The notes under the pieces: model-generated
What the model was told of the DNA's origin: nothing
The model's database searches: none
What the model saw: only the letters and a program-made list of their open reading frames with translations
Translations under genes and position numbers: made by a program
Shown here: in pieces, positions 18,345-30,076 of the stretch
Numbering within the stretch: position 1 is the stretch's first letter
How the letters are laid out: each line of letters opens with the position of its first letter
NCBI RefSeq assembly: GCF_913777145.1
Contig: NZ_CAJYPS010000027.1
Coordinates: forward strand, 310,001-374,000
Length of the DNA: 64,000 bases
Source: an uncultured Roseateles sp.
GTDB lineage: Bacteria; Pseudomonadota; Gammaproteobacteria; Burkholderiales; Burkholderiaceae_C
Direction of reading: 5' to 3'

Positions 18345-18401
18345 GGAGGCCCATGGGCGCAGAATCATCCGCCTCGGTCCGGCATCACCCAGGAAGCGTC
18401 G

Positions 18402-18803
18402 ATGGCAAGCTCACCCCAGGTTCATCCGCAGCAAGGCTGCGTCGTGTTCGCCAAGGACAAGGCGCGGGTCTCGCGCTTCTACCAGCAGGCGCTGGGGCTG
18501 GTCGCCGAGGAGTCGGAGCCCTCGCACGACCTGCTGTGCGGCAACGGCTACGAGGTGGTCGTGCACAGCATCCCCAGCCGTCACGCGACGCTGATACAGA
18601 TCGCCCAGCCGGTTCAGCCGCGCGAGGACACGCCCATCAAGCCCAGCTTCGTCGTCGCCGACCTCGAGGCCGTCCGCCTCGCGGCCGCGAACACGGGCGG
18701 CCATCTGCGGTCGCTGGAAAGCGCCTGGCGCCTCCGCGGCTTCATCGTGCTGGACGGCTGGGACCCGGAGGGCAACGTGCTGCAGTTCAAGCAGCCCGAG
18801 TAG
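18402..18803 (+). CDS. VOC-superfamily (glyoxalase/bleomycin-resistance-like) protein
   Basis: 133 residues; AGGAAG ribosome site 6 bp before ATG. One vicinal-oxygen-chelate domain: an N-terminal beta-alpha-beta unit (VVFAKDKARVSRFYQQALGLVAEE) and a C-terminal unit ending GFIVLDGWDPEGNVLQFKQPE. In VOC enzymes the C-terminal Glu usually binds metal; here DPEGNVLQF ends without the usual glutamate after the strand, so activity is uncertain. Substrate unknown. Confidence 0.82.
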   Translation: MASSPQVHPQQGCVVFAKDKARVSRFYQQALGLVAEESEPSHDLLCGNGYEVVVHSIPSRHATLIQIAQPVQPREDTPIKPSFVVADLEAVRLAAANTGGHLRSLESAWRLRGFIVLDGWDPEGNVLQFKQPE

Positions 18804-18834
18804 GGCCACGCGCCCGTCGCCCCCAGGGGGGCAC

Positions 18835-19215
18835 TCAGGGCCGCGCCAGCTGCCAGACCTTGTTGACGCCGTCGCCCGTGCGGTCGCCGGGCTTCTGGTC
18901 CTTGACCCAGAAGTACAACGGCTTGCCCTTGTAGGCCCACTGCTTGCTGCCGTCGTCGCGCACGACCACACTCCAGTCACCCTGGGCGGCGGCATCGGTG
19001 CCGGCGGCCAGCGGCGGCCAGTTGGTGGCGCAGGGGCCGTTGCAGACGCTCTTGCCGGCGCCGGCCGGGTCGCGGTCAAAGGTGTAGAGGCTCATGCCGT
19101 TGGCGCCCACCAGCACGCCGTCCACCGGCTTGGCCGGCGCGGGCGGCAGGGTGGCGGCGCAGCCGGCGGCCAGCAGCATCACGGACAGGGTGGACAGGAC
19201 TTTCAGCTTCAGCAT
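18835..19215 (-). CDS. Secreted-repeat (COG4315-type) lipoprotein
   Basis: 126 residues starting MLKLKVLSTLSV; earlier codons in the longer ORF overlap recG's leader. The signal peptide ends in a lipobox (LLAAGC), so a lipid-anchored protein is expected. The mature part has the paired 'secreted repeat' motifs MSLYTFDRDPAGAGKSVCNGPCATNWPPL and KQWAYKGKPLYFWVKDQKPGD. Two cysteines (CNGPC) may form a disulfide. This family is common in proteobacteria and of unknown function. Confidence 0.88.
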   Translation of the reverse strand: MLKLKVLSTLSVMLLAAGCAATLPPAPAKPVDGVLVGANGMSLYTFDRDPAGAGKSVCNGPCATNWPPLAAGTDAAAQGDWSVVVRDDGSKQWAYKGKPLYFWVKDQKPGDRTGDGVNKVWQLARP

Positions 19216-19303
19216 CACGGCGCTCCTGAGTGGTAGTGGATATCCGGTGGACGGGCCCTGCGGCGGTTTATTCCATCGCCCCGCGCCGGTCGACAATCGC
19301 GCC

Positions 19304-21409
19304 ATGCCCGAGGCCGCCCCGCCCCCCGCCGCCAAACCTGCCCCCCCCAAGACCAAGTCCGCGCCGCAGAAGGCGATGGAGAAGCTCGGCCTGCTGCGCG
19401 ACATCGACCTGGCGCTGCACCTGCCGCTGCGCTACGAGGACGAAACCCGGCTCACGCCCATGGCCCAGCTGCGCGAGGGCGAGCCGGCCCAGGTGGAGGG
19501 CGTGGTGGTGGACAGCCAGATCGAACTGCGCGGCCGCCGCCAGCTGCTGGTGCGGCTGCGCGATGCGGGCGAGCCCGAGCGACATGGCGCCACGCTGCTG
19601 CTGCGCTTCCTGAACTTCTATCCCTCGCAGCAGAAGCAGATGAGCGCCGGCACGCGGCTGCGGGTGCGCGGCGAGGCGCGCGTGGGCTTCTTCGGCCGCG
19701 AGATGGTGCACCCGGTCGTGAAGGTGGTGGACGAGCACACGCCGCTGGCGCAAGCTCTGACCCCCGTCTACCCCGCCAGCGCCCAGCTGCCCCAGGCCTA
19801 TCTGCGCAAGGCGGTGGCCGCGGGCCTGGCGCGCGCCGACCTGCGCGAGCTGCTGCCCGGCGGCAGCGTGCCGCGCGGCCTGCCGCCGCTGAAGGAGGCG
19901 CTGCACTTCCTGCACCACCCGCCCCCCGGCGTGCCGCTGCACACGCTGGAGAACCACAGCCACCCGGCCTGGCAGCGGCTCAAGTTCGAGGAGCTGCTGG
20001 CCCAGCAGCTGTCGCAGTTGCAGGCGCAGCGCGAGCGCGCGGCGCTGCGCGCACCGGTGCTGAAGGCCGGCCCGGGCGGGCTGCACGAACAGCTGCTGGC
20101 CGCCCTGCCCTTTACGCTGACCGGCGCGCAGCAGCGCGTCGTCGAGGAGATCGCGCAAGACCTGGCCCGGGCGCAGCCCATGCACCGGCTGCTGCAGGGC
20201 GACGTGGGCTCGGGCAAGACCGTGGTGGCGGCGCTGGCCGCGGCGGTGGCGATCTCGGCCGGCTGGCAGTGCGCGCTGATGGCACCCACCGAGATCCTCG
20301 CGGAGCAGCATTTCCGCAAGCTGGTGGGCTGGCTGGAGCCGCTGGGCCTGAAGATCGCGTGGCTGACCGGCAGCGTCAAGGGCAAGGCCCGCCAGGCCAT
20401 GCTGGACGCCGCCGCCAGCGGCGAGGCGCAACTGGTGGTGGGCACGCATGCGGTGATCGAGGACAAGGTGCAGTTCGCCAAGCTGGGCCTGGCCGTCATC
20501 GACGAGCAGCACCGCTTCGGCGTGGCCCAGCGCCTGGCACTGCGCCACAAGCTGCGCGAGCACCACAGCGGCGACGGCCTGCCGCTGGAGCCGCATCTCC
20601 TGATGATGAGCGCCACGCCCATCCCGCGCACGCTGGCCATGACCTACTACGCGGACCTGGACGTCTCCACCATCGACGAGCTGCCGCCGGGGCGCACACC
20701 CATCGTCACCAAGGTGTTCACCGACGCGCGCCGCGACGACGTGATCGACAAGATACGCATGGCGGTGGCGGACGGCGCCCAGGTCTACTGGGTCTGCCCG
20801 CTGGTGGAGGAGAGCGAGGCCATAGACCTGCGCAACGCCACCGAGACCCATGCCGAGCTCAGCGCCGAGCTGGCCGGCACCGCGGTGGGCCTGCTGCACG
20901 GCCGCATGTCGCCCGGGGACAAGGCCGCGGTGATGGCGCAGTTCTCCAGCGGGCAGACCAGCGTGCTGGTGGCCACCACGGTCATCGAGGTGGGTGTGGA
21001 CGTGCCCAATGCCAGCCTGATGGTGATAGAGCATGCGGAGCGCTTCGGCCTGGCCCAGCTGCACCAGCTGCGCGGCCGCGTGGGGCGCGGCGCCAAGGCC
21101 AGCGTGTGCGTGCTGATCTACACGCCGCCGCTGTCGGAGACCGGCAAGTCGCGCCTCAAGGCCATGGCCGAGACGACGGACGGCTTCGAGATCGCGCGCC
21201 GCGACCTGGAGATCCGCGGCCCCGGCGAGTTCATGGGCGCGCGCCAGAGCGGCGCCGACCTGCTGCGGTTTGCCGACCTGCAGGCCGACACCGAGCTGCT
21301 GCAGGCCGCGCGCGAGCTGGCGCCACAGCTGCTGGACCAGCACGCCGACGCAGCCCGCCGGCACGCAGCCCGCTGGCTGGGCACCAAGGCGGAGTTCCTC
21401 AAGGCCTGA
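19304..21409 (+). CDS. recG: ATP-dependent DNA helicase RecG
   Basis: 701 residues from MPEAAPPPAAKP. RecG remodels stalled replication forks and Holliday junctions. An N-terminal wedge/OB domain (YEDETRLTPMAQLREGEPAQVEGVV) precedes the helicase motifs: I GDVGSGKTVVA, Ia MAPTEILAEQHF, II DEQHRFGV (DEQH), III MSATPIPRTLAMTYY, then IV-VI with VATTVIEVGVDVPNASLMVIEHAERFGLAQLHQLRGRVGRG. Length is typical. It is divergent from the lipoprotein gene by 88 bp. Confidence 0.98.
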   Translation: MPEAAPPPAAKPAPPKTKSAPQKAMEKLGLLRDIDLALHLPLRYEDETRLTPMAQLREGEPAQVEGVVVDSQIELRGRRQLLVRLRDAGEPERHGATLLLRFLNFYPSQQKQMSAGTRLRVRGEARVGFFGREMVHPVVKVVDEHTPLAQALTPVYPASAQLPQAYLRKAVAAGLARADLRELLPGGSVPRGLPPLKEALHFLHHPPPGVPLHTLENHSHPAWQRLKFEELLAQQLSQLQAQRERAALRAPVLKAGPGGLHEQLLAALPFTLTGAQQRVVEEIAQDLARAQPMHRLLQGDVGSGKTVVAALAAAVAISAGWQCALMAPTEILAEQHFRKLVGWLEPLGLKIAWLTGSVKGKARQAMLDAAASGEAQLVVGTHAVIEDKVQFAKLGLAVIDEQHRFGVAQRLALRHKLREHHSGDGLPLEPHLLMMSATPIPRTLAMTYYADLDVSTIDELPPGRTPIVTKVFTDARRDDVIDKIRMAVADGAQVYWVCPLVEESEAIDLRNATETHAELSAELAGTAVGLLHGRMSPGDKAAVMAQFSSGQTSVLVATTVIEVGVDVPNASLMVIEHAERFGLAQLHQLRGRVGRGAKASVCVLIYTPPLSETGKSRLKAMAETTDGFEIARRDLEIRGPGEFMGARQSGADLLRFADLQADTELLQAARELAPQLLDQHADAARRHAARWLGTKAEFLKA

Positions 21410-21462
21410 GGACGGAGTCGCCACCGGGCTGCCGATAATCCGGGCCAGCAACACCCGCCCCC

Positions 21463-22638
21463 ATGCCCTACGAACTGCTCTGCAGCCTCCAGTTCGCGCT
21501 CTACGGCGCCTGCTGGGCGCTGGCCGCCTGGCTGATCCCCGAGGAACGCCCCGCGCTGCTGCACTGGGCGGCCAATGGCGCGCTGCAGGCGCTGGCCGGC
21601 TTCATGGCGATGCAGGCGCTGGCTCAGGGGCAGCTGCCGCCCACCATCTGCCTGGCAGCCGCGCTGCTGGGTGCGACGGTATCGGTGCGCGGCATCGATC
21701 AATTCCTGCACGGCCGCGCACGCGACGACCGCTGGGGCCTGGCGCTGGCCCTGCCCGCGCTGGCCGCACTGGGAGCGCTGGACCTGGGCCTGGCGCCGGG
21801 TGCCGAGCGCATGCGCTGGCAGGGCCTGGCCTACACGCTGGGCATGGCGGGGCTGCTGCTGTTCTACGCCTGGCGCTGCTGGCCCGAGCTGCGGCGCAGC
21901 CAGGGCCGCGCGGCCGCCATCATCGTGCTGGCGCCTCAGTGGGTGACGGGTCTTGCGGCGCTGGCGTCCGTGTGGCCGCGTCTGACGCTGGACGCCGAAC
22001 ACATGGCGCTGATGCGCGAGGGCAGCCGCCTGCCGGGTGCGGTGGCGTCGCTGATCACCGGCGGCGTGTTCAACCTCAGCTACCTGGTGCTGCTGATGGG
22101 CCGCCTGCTGGGCCGGCTGCGCGAGCATGCGCGCACCGACCACCTCACCGGCGTGCTGAACCGCCGCGCCATCGAGGCGGCGCTGCAGGCCTCGTGGCAG
22201 CGCCAACGCCGCAAGGACACCGGCCTGGCCGTGGTGTTGGTGGACGTGGACCACTTCAAGCAGATCAACGACCGTTTCGGCCATGCGGCCGGCGACCAGG
22301 TGCTGGCGCAGGTGGCCACCAGCCTGCAGCAGCAGATCCGCCCCTACGACCACCTGGGCCGCTGGGGCGGGGAGGAGTTCCTGCTGGTGCTGCACGACCA
22401 GCCGGGCGACAGCGCGCTGCGCACCTGCGAGCGACTGCGCGAGGCCATCGCGCAGTCCACGCTGGCACTGCCAGGCGGGAAGGTCACGGCCAGCCTGGGC
22501 CTGGCGGTTGCGCAGCGCGGCGAGGTCTCGGCCCAGGGTCTGGTGCAGCGCGCCGATGCGGCGATGTACCGCGCCAAGGCCGAGGGCCGCGACCGCACCT
22601 GCCTGGCCGAGCCCGCGGCCCTGGCCCAGGCCGCCTGA
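21463..22638 (+). CDS. Membrane-bound diguanylate cyclase (GGDEF)
   Basis: 391 residues. The first ~220 residues hold about six membrane segments with no recognised sensory motif. The C-terminal GGDEF domain is complete: DHLTGVLNRRAIE, DVDHFKQINDRFGHAAGD and active site GGEEF. An RxxD inhibitory I-site (RPYD) lies five residues before GGEEF, so c-di-GMP product inhibition is expected. It makes c-di-GMP from two GTP at the inner membrane. The start lies 53 bp after recG. Confidence 0.93.
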   Translation: MPYELLCSLQFALYGACWALAAWLIPEERPALLHWAANGALQALAGFMAMQALAQGQLPPTICLAAALLGATVSVRGIDQFLHGRARDDRWGLALALPALAALGALDLGLAPGAERMRWQGLAYTLGMAGLLLFYAWRCWPELRRSQGRAAAIIVLAPQWVTGLAALASVWPRLTLDAEHMALMREGSRLPGAVASLITGGVFNLSYLVLLMGRLLGRLREHARTDHLTGVLNRRAIEAALQASWQRQRRKDTGLAVVLVDVDHFKQINDRFGHAAGDQVLAQVATSLQQQIRPYDHLGRWGGEEFLLVLHDQPGDSALRTCERLREAIAQSTLALPGGKVTASLGLAVAQRGEVSAQGLVQRADAAMYRAKAEGRDRTCLAEPAALAQAA

Positions 22639-22676
22639 GCCACGCGGCGGCCACCCGGCTCAGCGCCGCCGGGCGC

Positions 22677-22868
22677 TCACTTGCAGCTGAAGCTCTTGGT
22701 GTTCACTTCCTTCACATTGCCGGCGCCGCAGGTGGCGATTGCGCGCTCGCTCATGCGCTCCAGGTCGCTCATGTCGGGGCGGTTGCTGCCGGGCGCGATC
22801 ACGCAGGCGGTGCACAGCGTGGCGGCCACCAGGGCCAGGGAGAACGAGGCGATGCGGGCAGTGGTCAT
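22677..22868 (-). CDS. Small exported Cys-containing protein, unknown
   Basis: 63 residues: a hydrophobic signal segment (IASFSLALVAATLCTAC) and a ~45-residue mature part ending TKSFSCK. The cysteine at the end of the signal could be lipidated, although LCTAC is a poor lipobox; otherwise C-A-T-C-G and the terminal C could form a disulfide. Convergent with the diguanylate cyclase and followed upstream by a 136-bp gap. No family recognised. Confidence 0.6.
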   Translation of the reverse strand: MTTARIASFSLALVAATLCTACVIAPGSNRPDMSDLERMSERAIATCGAGNVKEVNTKSFSCK

Positions 22869-23004
22869 GCGAAGTCCTGAATGGAAAAGGGTGTCACGAA
22901 GAAGCCCAGCTTAGGGCGGCGGCCATGTGGCGCCCAGCGGCGGGCGACAGGCTGCCATCCGGCCGGGATGAACTGCGGCCGCGTGCGACGGCCCGGTGTG
23001 CGCC

Positions 23005-23739
23005 TCACAGCTCCAGGCGCTCTCTCAGCAGCTTGGCCTGGCGGCGCGAGACGTCCACCAGGTGCCCGTCGCGCAGCGTCACGCGGTAGCCCTCGTTGCT
23101 GGCGGGCGCGATCGCCTGTATCCAGCGCAGGTTGATCAGGTGGCTGCGGCTGGCGCGGAAGAACAGCTGGGGGTCAAGTCTTTCCTCCAGCGCGCTGAGC
23201 GTGCGGTTGAGCAGCGGGCGCTGGCCGTCGAACCAGGCCTGGGCGTAGTTGCCACAGGCCTCGAAGCCGGCCACATCACCCAGGCGCACGAACCAGCAGC
23301 GCTCGCCGTCGCGCAGAAAGACCATGTCGTCCGCGCCCTTGAGCGGCCCGCCCACGGCAGGGCTGGCCGGGCTGACCAGGGGCGCCGGCCGCAGCCGGGC
23401 CTGCGCCTTGGCCAGCGCGGCCTCCAGCCGGGCCGGGTCTATGGGCTTGAGCAGGTAGTCCAGCGCATTGCGCTCGAAGGCGGCCAGCGCGTGCTGGTCG
23501 TAGGCGGTGGTGAACACCACCAGCGGCACATGCTCCAGCTGGTCCAGCAGGTCGAAGCCGGTGGCGCCGGGCAGCTCCACGTCCAGCAGCAGCAGCTCCG
23601 GCCGCAGCTGCTCGATGGCACTGCGTGCCGCCTCCAGCTCGGCGGCCTCGCCGACGATGTCGGCCTCGGGAATGGCGGCCAGCAGCGTGCGCAGCTCCTG
23701 GCGGGCCAGGCGCGAGTCCTCGACGATGAAGATCCTCAT
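23005..23739 (-). CDS. LytTR-family response regulator
   Basis: 244 residues. The receiver domain has IVEDSR (acidic pocket), phospho-acceptor Asp in LLLLDVELPG, TTAY and the Lys in LLKPID. The DNA-binding LytTR domain spans roughly residues 140-244 (FVRLGDVAGFEACGNYAQAW, FRASRSHLINLRWIQAI, GHLVDVSRRQAKLLRERL). Its start overlaps the stop of the LytS-type kinase upstream by 4 bp, so the two form a translationally coupled two-component system. Target genes are not evident. Confidence 0.93.
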   Translation of the reverse strand: MRIFIVEDSRLARQELRTLLAAIPEADIVGEAAELEAARSAIEQLRPELLLLDVELPGATGFDLLDQLEHVPLVVFTTAYDQHALAAFERNALDYLLKPIDPARLEAALAKAQARLRPAPLVSPASPAVGGPLKGADDMVFLRDGERCWFVRLGDVAGFEACGNYAQAWFDGQRPLLNRTLSALEERLDPQLFFRASRSHLINLRWIQAIAPASNEGYRVTLRDGHLVDVSRRQAKLLRERLEL

Positions 23740-24791
23740 GCGTTCAGTTCCACGGTGACAGTGACGCGGCCGGCCTCGGCCGCGATCTGGCAGGCCGCGC
23801 CCTCGCCGCCCGCGCGCGCCAGGCGCTCACGCAGATGGGCCAGGCCCAGGCCGGTGCCGGTCGAAGTGCCGGGCGCCCAGCTGCCGGGGTTGCTCACGAT
23901 GATGGACAGGCGGGCACCGTCGCGGTGGATCGCGATGCCCAGCTCGCCGCCGCCGGGCGTGCGTGCGATGCCGTGCTTGATCGCGTTCTCCACCAGCAGC
24001 TGCAGCAGCATGGGCGGCAGACTGGCGCCGTCCAGGCCCGCGCCCAGCTGCCAGTCCACGCGCAGCCTGTCCTCGTGGTGCAGCTGCTCCAGCGCGATGT
24101 AGTCGCGCACCACGGCCAGCTCGTCGGCCAGCGGCACGCGCTCCTTGGCGCTGTGCGTGAGCGTGTGCCGCAGCGTGTTGGACAGGCGGCTGAGCATCTC
24201 GCGGGCGCGCGCCGGGTCTTCGTTGATGAGGGCGCGCAGGTTGTTCAGCGCGTTGAACAAAAAGTGCGGGTTGATCTGGCTGCGCAGCACCTGCAGCTCC
24301 AGCTCGCGGGCAGCGGCCTCGGCCTGCCACTTGGCGATCTCGCCCAGGCGCCAGCGCTGCAGCCATTGCCAGCCGCCCCACACGGCCAGCCACAGCCACA
24401 GCATGATGCTGGTGTTCAGCGTGTAGCCCAGCAGCACGCCCAGGCCGCGCGGCGTGGTGGGCGCAAAACTCAGCAGGCCCAGCGCCTGGCCGGCATGGTT
24501 GACCAGGTAGATCACGAATTGCAGCGCCAGCGCGGCCAGCGGCGGCGCCAGCAGCAGGCGCGGCAGCAGGCGGGCGGGTGGCAGGTCCAGCCAGGCGCCG
24601 CGCAGCGCCAGCGCGCGCAGGCCCTCGCTGGCGGCCCACAGGCCGGCGGCCACCAGGCCCATCACGAAGATCACTGAACCGCTGGGCCGCTGGAAGGCCG
24701 CGATCATGGCCAGCGACAGGCCCGCATAGCCGCCCCAGACCAGGGCCTGCACCACCTGACGCCGTCGCACGCTGCCGCCTCCCGCTGCCAT
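23736..24791 (-). CDS. LytS/YehU-type sensor histidine kinase
   Basis: 351 residues from MAAGGGSVRRRQ; the longer ORF start runs into the next gene. Four hydrophobic segments occupy residues ~10-150. The His_kinase domain is of the LytS kind, with phospho-acceptor in INPHFLFNALNNLRALI, and a short HATPase domain with LQLLVENAIKHGI and GTGLGLAHLRERL. It partners the overlapping LytTR regulator. The lack of a periplasmic loop suggests membrane-embedded sensing. Confidence 0.92.
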   Translation of the reverse strand: MAAGGGSVRRRQVVQALVWGGYAGLSLAMIAAFQRPSGSVIFVMGLVAAGLWAASEGLRALALRGAWLDLPPARLLPRLLLAPPLAALALQFVIYLVNHAGQALGLLSFAPTTPRGLGVLLGYTLNTSIMLWLWLAVWGGWQWLQRWRLGEIAKWQAEAAARELELQVLRSQINPHFLFNALNNLRALINEDPARAREMLSRLSNTLRHTLTHSAKERVPLADELAVVRDYIALEQLHHEDRLRVDWQLGAGLDGASLPPMLLQLLVENAIKHGIARTPGGGELGIAIHRDGARLSIIVSNPGSWAPGTSTGTGLGLAHLRERLARAGGEGAACQIAAEAGRVTVTVELNA

Positions 24792-24810
24792 CTGTTGTGG
24801 GTCTTTTCGA

Positions 24811-25707
24811 TCAGGGCTGGGCGATGAAGCCGCGCACCTGGGCCACCAGCCAGGCGGCATCGTCCCACATCAGGAAGTGGTAGCCGCGCTCGCTCATGAC
24901 CAGCGTCAGCTGGGGCGCGCCGGCGTACTGCTGCTCGAAGATGCGGCGGGTGCTGTCCAGCGTGCCGCCCATGGGTTCATAGGCCGCCCAGGCGCCCAGC
25001 ACCAGCGTGGGCAGCGTGAGGCGTGGCAGCTGGGGGCGCAGGTCGTCGGCCCACAGCTCGGCCATGGCCTGGGCGGAGGTCTGCTGATCGCTGGCCTCGC
25101 TCCAGCCGGCCACCTGGGCGACACGCGCCGGGTCGCGGCTCATGCCCTGGGCGCTCTGGCGGGCGCCGGCCTTCCATTGCTCGGGGCTGGCCTGGCTCAT
25201 GCGGGTGCGCAGGTCGGCCGCCATCGCCTTCGCGGCCTCGGGCGTGGCGCCGCGCAGCCCGCCCAGAAAGGGCAGCGAGTCCACGATGACCAGGCGGCTG
25301 AAGCGCCCGGGGCTTTGCACGGCCAGCTTCATCGCCAGCACGCCGCCCAGGCTGTGGCCCATGAGCACCGGCTGCTTGAGGCCACGCTGATCTGCATAGG
25401 CCAGCAGGCGGTCGCGCATCGCGTCGAGAAACACCGCCTCGCGCACCGCCGGCGCGCCGGCAAAGCCGGGCAACTGCACGATGTGGCACTGCACGGCCGG
25501 CTGCAGCGCGGCGCAGGTCTCGGTCCAGGTGCTGGCGGCGCTGTTCAGGCCCGGGATCATGATCACCGGCCGGCCCTGGCCGACCACCTCGACCTGCAGG
25601 TCGCGAAAGCTCACGGTCTCGGCGCGGCCGTGGCCGCTGAACAGTGCGGTGGCAATGCCCACGGCGGCGGCGAACAGGCCCATGCGGGAGGTCTTGCAGA
25701 AGAGCAT
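24811..25707 (-). CDS. Exported alpha/beta hydrolase
   Basis: 298 residues starting MLFCKTSRMGLF, preferred over the ATG four codons upstream because a GGAGA ribosome site lies just before it. A signal peptide ends near GHGRAET. The alpha/beta hydrolase core shows the oxyanion strand VIMIPGLNSAAS, nucleophile elbow GHSLGG, an acid region (LPTLVLGAWAAYEP) and catalytic His in RGYHFLMWD. It is probably a periplasmic esterase or lactonase; the substrate is unknown. Confidence 0.85.
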   Translation of the reverse strand: MLFCKTSRMGLFAAAVGIATALFSGHGRAETVSFRDLQVEVVGQGRPVIMIPGLNSAASTWTETCAALQPAVQCHIVQLPGFAGAPAVREAVFLDAMRDRLLAYADQRGLKQPVLMGHSLGGVLAMKLAVQSPGRFSRLVIVDSLPFLGGLRGATPEAAKAMAADLRTRMSQASPEQWKAGARQSAQGMSRDPARVAQVAGWSEASDQQTSAQAMAELWADDLRPQLPRLTLPTLVLGAWAAYEPMGGTLDSTRRIFEQQYAGAPQLTLVMSERGYHFLMWDDAAWLVAQVRGFIAQP

Positions 25708-25831
25708 CACGGTCTCCATCGGGTTGGCGATGGACGCATGCTGCCCAGACCCCCGAGCGGCGGGGGCGGCTGAATGACGAACGGCGACCGCCCAGGGCGA
25801 GCGGCGGGCAGGCCGGACGGGCAGCGGCGCT

Positions 25832-26548
25832 CTACTTCAGCCTTTGCACCCAGTACACCAGCACCTCGGTGCGCGGCCGGATGTCGCTGCTGCTGTAGCT
25901 GTAGGTGGGCACGACATTGATTGCGTCCAGCGTGTTCAGGCCCGAGATGATGCGGCCGAACACCGTGTAGCCGGGGCTGGACGGGCCCTGGTAGTCCAGC
26001 GAGCGGTTGTCCACCACGTTGAAGAAGAACTGGCTGGTGGCCGAGTCGGGCTCGCTGCGGCGCGCCATCGCCAGCGTGCCGCGCAGGTTGGACAAGCCGT
26101 TGCTGCTCTCCAGCGGAATGGGCGCATACAGCGGCGTCTTGGCCCACATGCCGGGCGCGTAGCCGCCGCCCTGCACGACGAAGTCGCGGTCCACGCGGTG
26201 GATCAGCGTGTTGCTGTAAAAGCCCGCGGCGATGTACTTGTAGAAGTTGGCCACGGTCTGCGGCGCATAGCTGTCGTAGAGCTCCACGACGATCTCGCCG
26301 CTGCTGGTCAGCAGGCAGGCCGTGGGCCAGGCGCTCTGGGCCGACGCGGCCAGGCCGGCCGGGCTGCAGGACTGCGTGGGCGCCTGCGGTTGCGGGTTGG
26401 GCTGGGGCTGCGGCGGCTGACCGCTGCCGCCCCCGCCGCCGCCGCCGACCTCGAAGCCCACCTCCACGCCGCCGCCGCAACCGGACAGGGACAGCAGCAG
26501 GCCCAGTGCGGGCAGCCAGCGGGCCAGGGGGAAAGGAGTGAGCGGCAT
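25832..26548 (-). CDS. Cyclophilin-type peptidyl-prolyl isomerase, lipoprotein
   Basis: 238 residues. The signal peptide ends in a lipobox (LLSLSGC) followed by a low-complexity linker (a GGGGGGG run, then [12 protein letters not shown]). The cyclophilin domain covers residues ~75-235: [53 protein letters not shown] and [17 protein letters not shown]. It isomerises prolyl bonds, here at a membrane-tethered periplasmic site. A second, unrelated isomerase lipoprotein (FKBP type) is transcribed divergently 169 bp away. Confidence 0.93.
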   Translation of the reverse strand: MPLTPFPLARWLPALGLLLSLSGCGGGVEVGFEVGGGGGGGSGQPPQPQPNPQPQAPTQSCSPAGLAASAQSAWPTACLLTSSGEIVVELYDSYAPQTVANFYKYIAAGFYSNTLIHRVDRDFVVQGGGYAPGMWAKTPLYAPIPLESSNGLSNLRGTLAMARRSEPDSATSQFFFNVVDNRSLDYQGPSSPGYTVFGRIISGLNTLDAINVVPTYSYSSSDIRPRTEVLVYWVQRLK

Positions 26549-26654
26549 GCAGATCTCCGGCAGGGGGGTCGGACCTTGCGCTCAACGCCCACGCGGCCGG
26601 CTTGTTGACCGGGCTTACAGCTGCTTACCTCGCGGTCGATGGGCAGACCCTGGC

Positions 26655-26660
26655 TATAGT
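26655..26660 (+). promoter_or_regulatory. Possible -10 element upstream of FKBP lipoprotein gene
   Basis: TATAGT lies 57 bp before the FKBP start in the divergent cyclophilin/FKBP gap. No good -35 sits 17 bp upstream, so the call rests on the -10 alone. Confidence 0.35.
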
Positions 26661-26717
26661 GCGCGCCGGCTGCCCCTGGGCAGCCTTTCTTTCACCTCTC
26701 ACCCGTTCGAGCTGTTC

Positions 26718-27188
26718 ATGTCCCAGACCCCGTCCCGCCGCCTCGCCCTGCTGCTCGCCCTCGGCGCCAGCCTGACCCTTGCCGCCTGCGGCGGTGGCGG
26801 TGGCGGTGGTGACAGCGGCTCCGCCGACCCCTATGGCTGGGCCGGCGTGACCGCGCTGAGCAGCACCGACAGCGTCGTGGGCACCGGCGCCAGCGCCGAT
26901 GCGAACAAGCAGGCCACCGTCACCTACACCGGCTGGCTCTACAACAAGAACGCCGCCGACCTGAAGGGCAGCAAGTTCGACAGCAATGTGGGCGGCCAGC
27001 CCTTCACCTTCACCGTGGGGGCCGGTCAGGTCATCAAGGGCTGGGACCAGGGCGTCGCCGGCATGAAGGTGGGCGGCAAGCGCACCCTCATCATCCCGGC
27101 CAGCCTGGGCTATGGCAGCAGCGGCTACGGCCCCATCCCGGGCGGCGCCGCGCTGGTGTTCGACGTGGAACTGACCGCGGTCAAGTAA
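26718..27188 (+). CDS. FKBP-type peptidyl-prolyl isomerase, lipoprotein
   Basis: 156 residues from [16 protein letters not shown]; the longer ORF lacks a signal at its start. The lipobox LTLAAC is followed by a GGGGGGG linker. The FKBP domain is complete: [61 protein letters not shown] and [16 protein letters not shown]. Expected to act as a tethered periplasmic folding catalyst. Paired divergently with the cyclophilin lipoprotein, suggesting shared regulation. Confidence 0.95.
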   Translation: MSQTPSRRLALLLALGASLTLAACGGGGGGGDSGSADPYGWAGVTALSSTDSVVGTGASADANKQATVTYTGWLYNKNAADLKGSKFDSNVGGQPFTFTVGAGQVIKGWDQGVAGMKVGGKRTLIIPASLGYGSSGYGPIPGGAALVFDVELTAVK

Positions 27189-27203
27189 GCCGCGGCCGGG
27201 CGC

Positions 27204-29941
<2,738 letters not shown>

Positions 29942-30076
29942 CCTGACCCCGCGGGGTCTTGCCGACCCTCCCTAGACCTGCAGCCCACGACTACACAAGC
30001 CTGGTGATGGCGCGCCGCGGGGCGCTGCCGAGCATGCGGCCCTGCGCCAGACCGGCGCGCCCTGTGCGAGGTCACC

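Noticed and set aside
18804-18834. Terminator between VOC and lipoprotein genes (GCCCCCAGGGGGGC)
   Set aside because: A stem of about six GC pairs with essentially no loop and no T-run; too weak to call.
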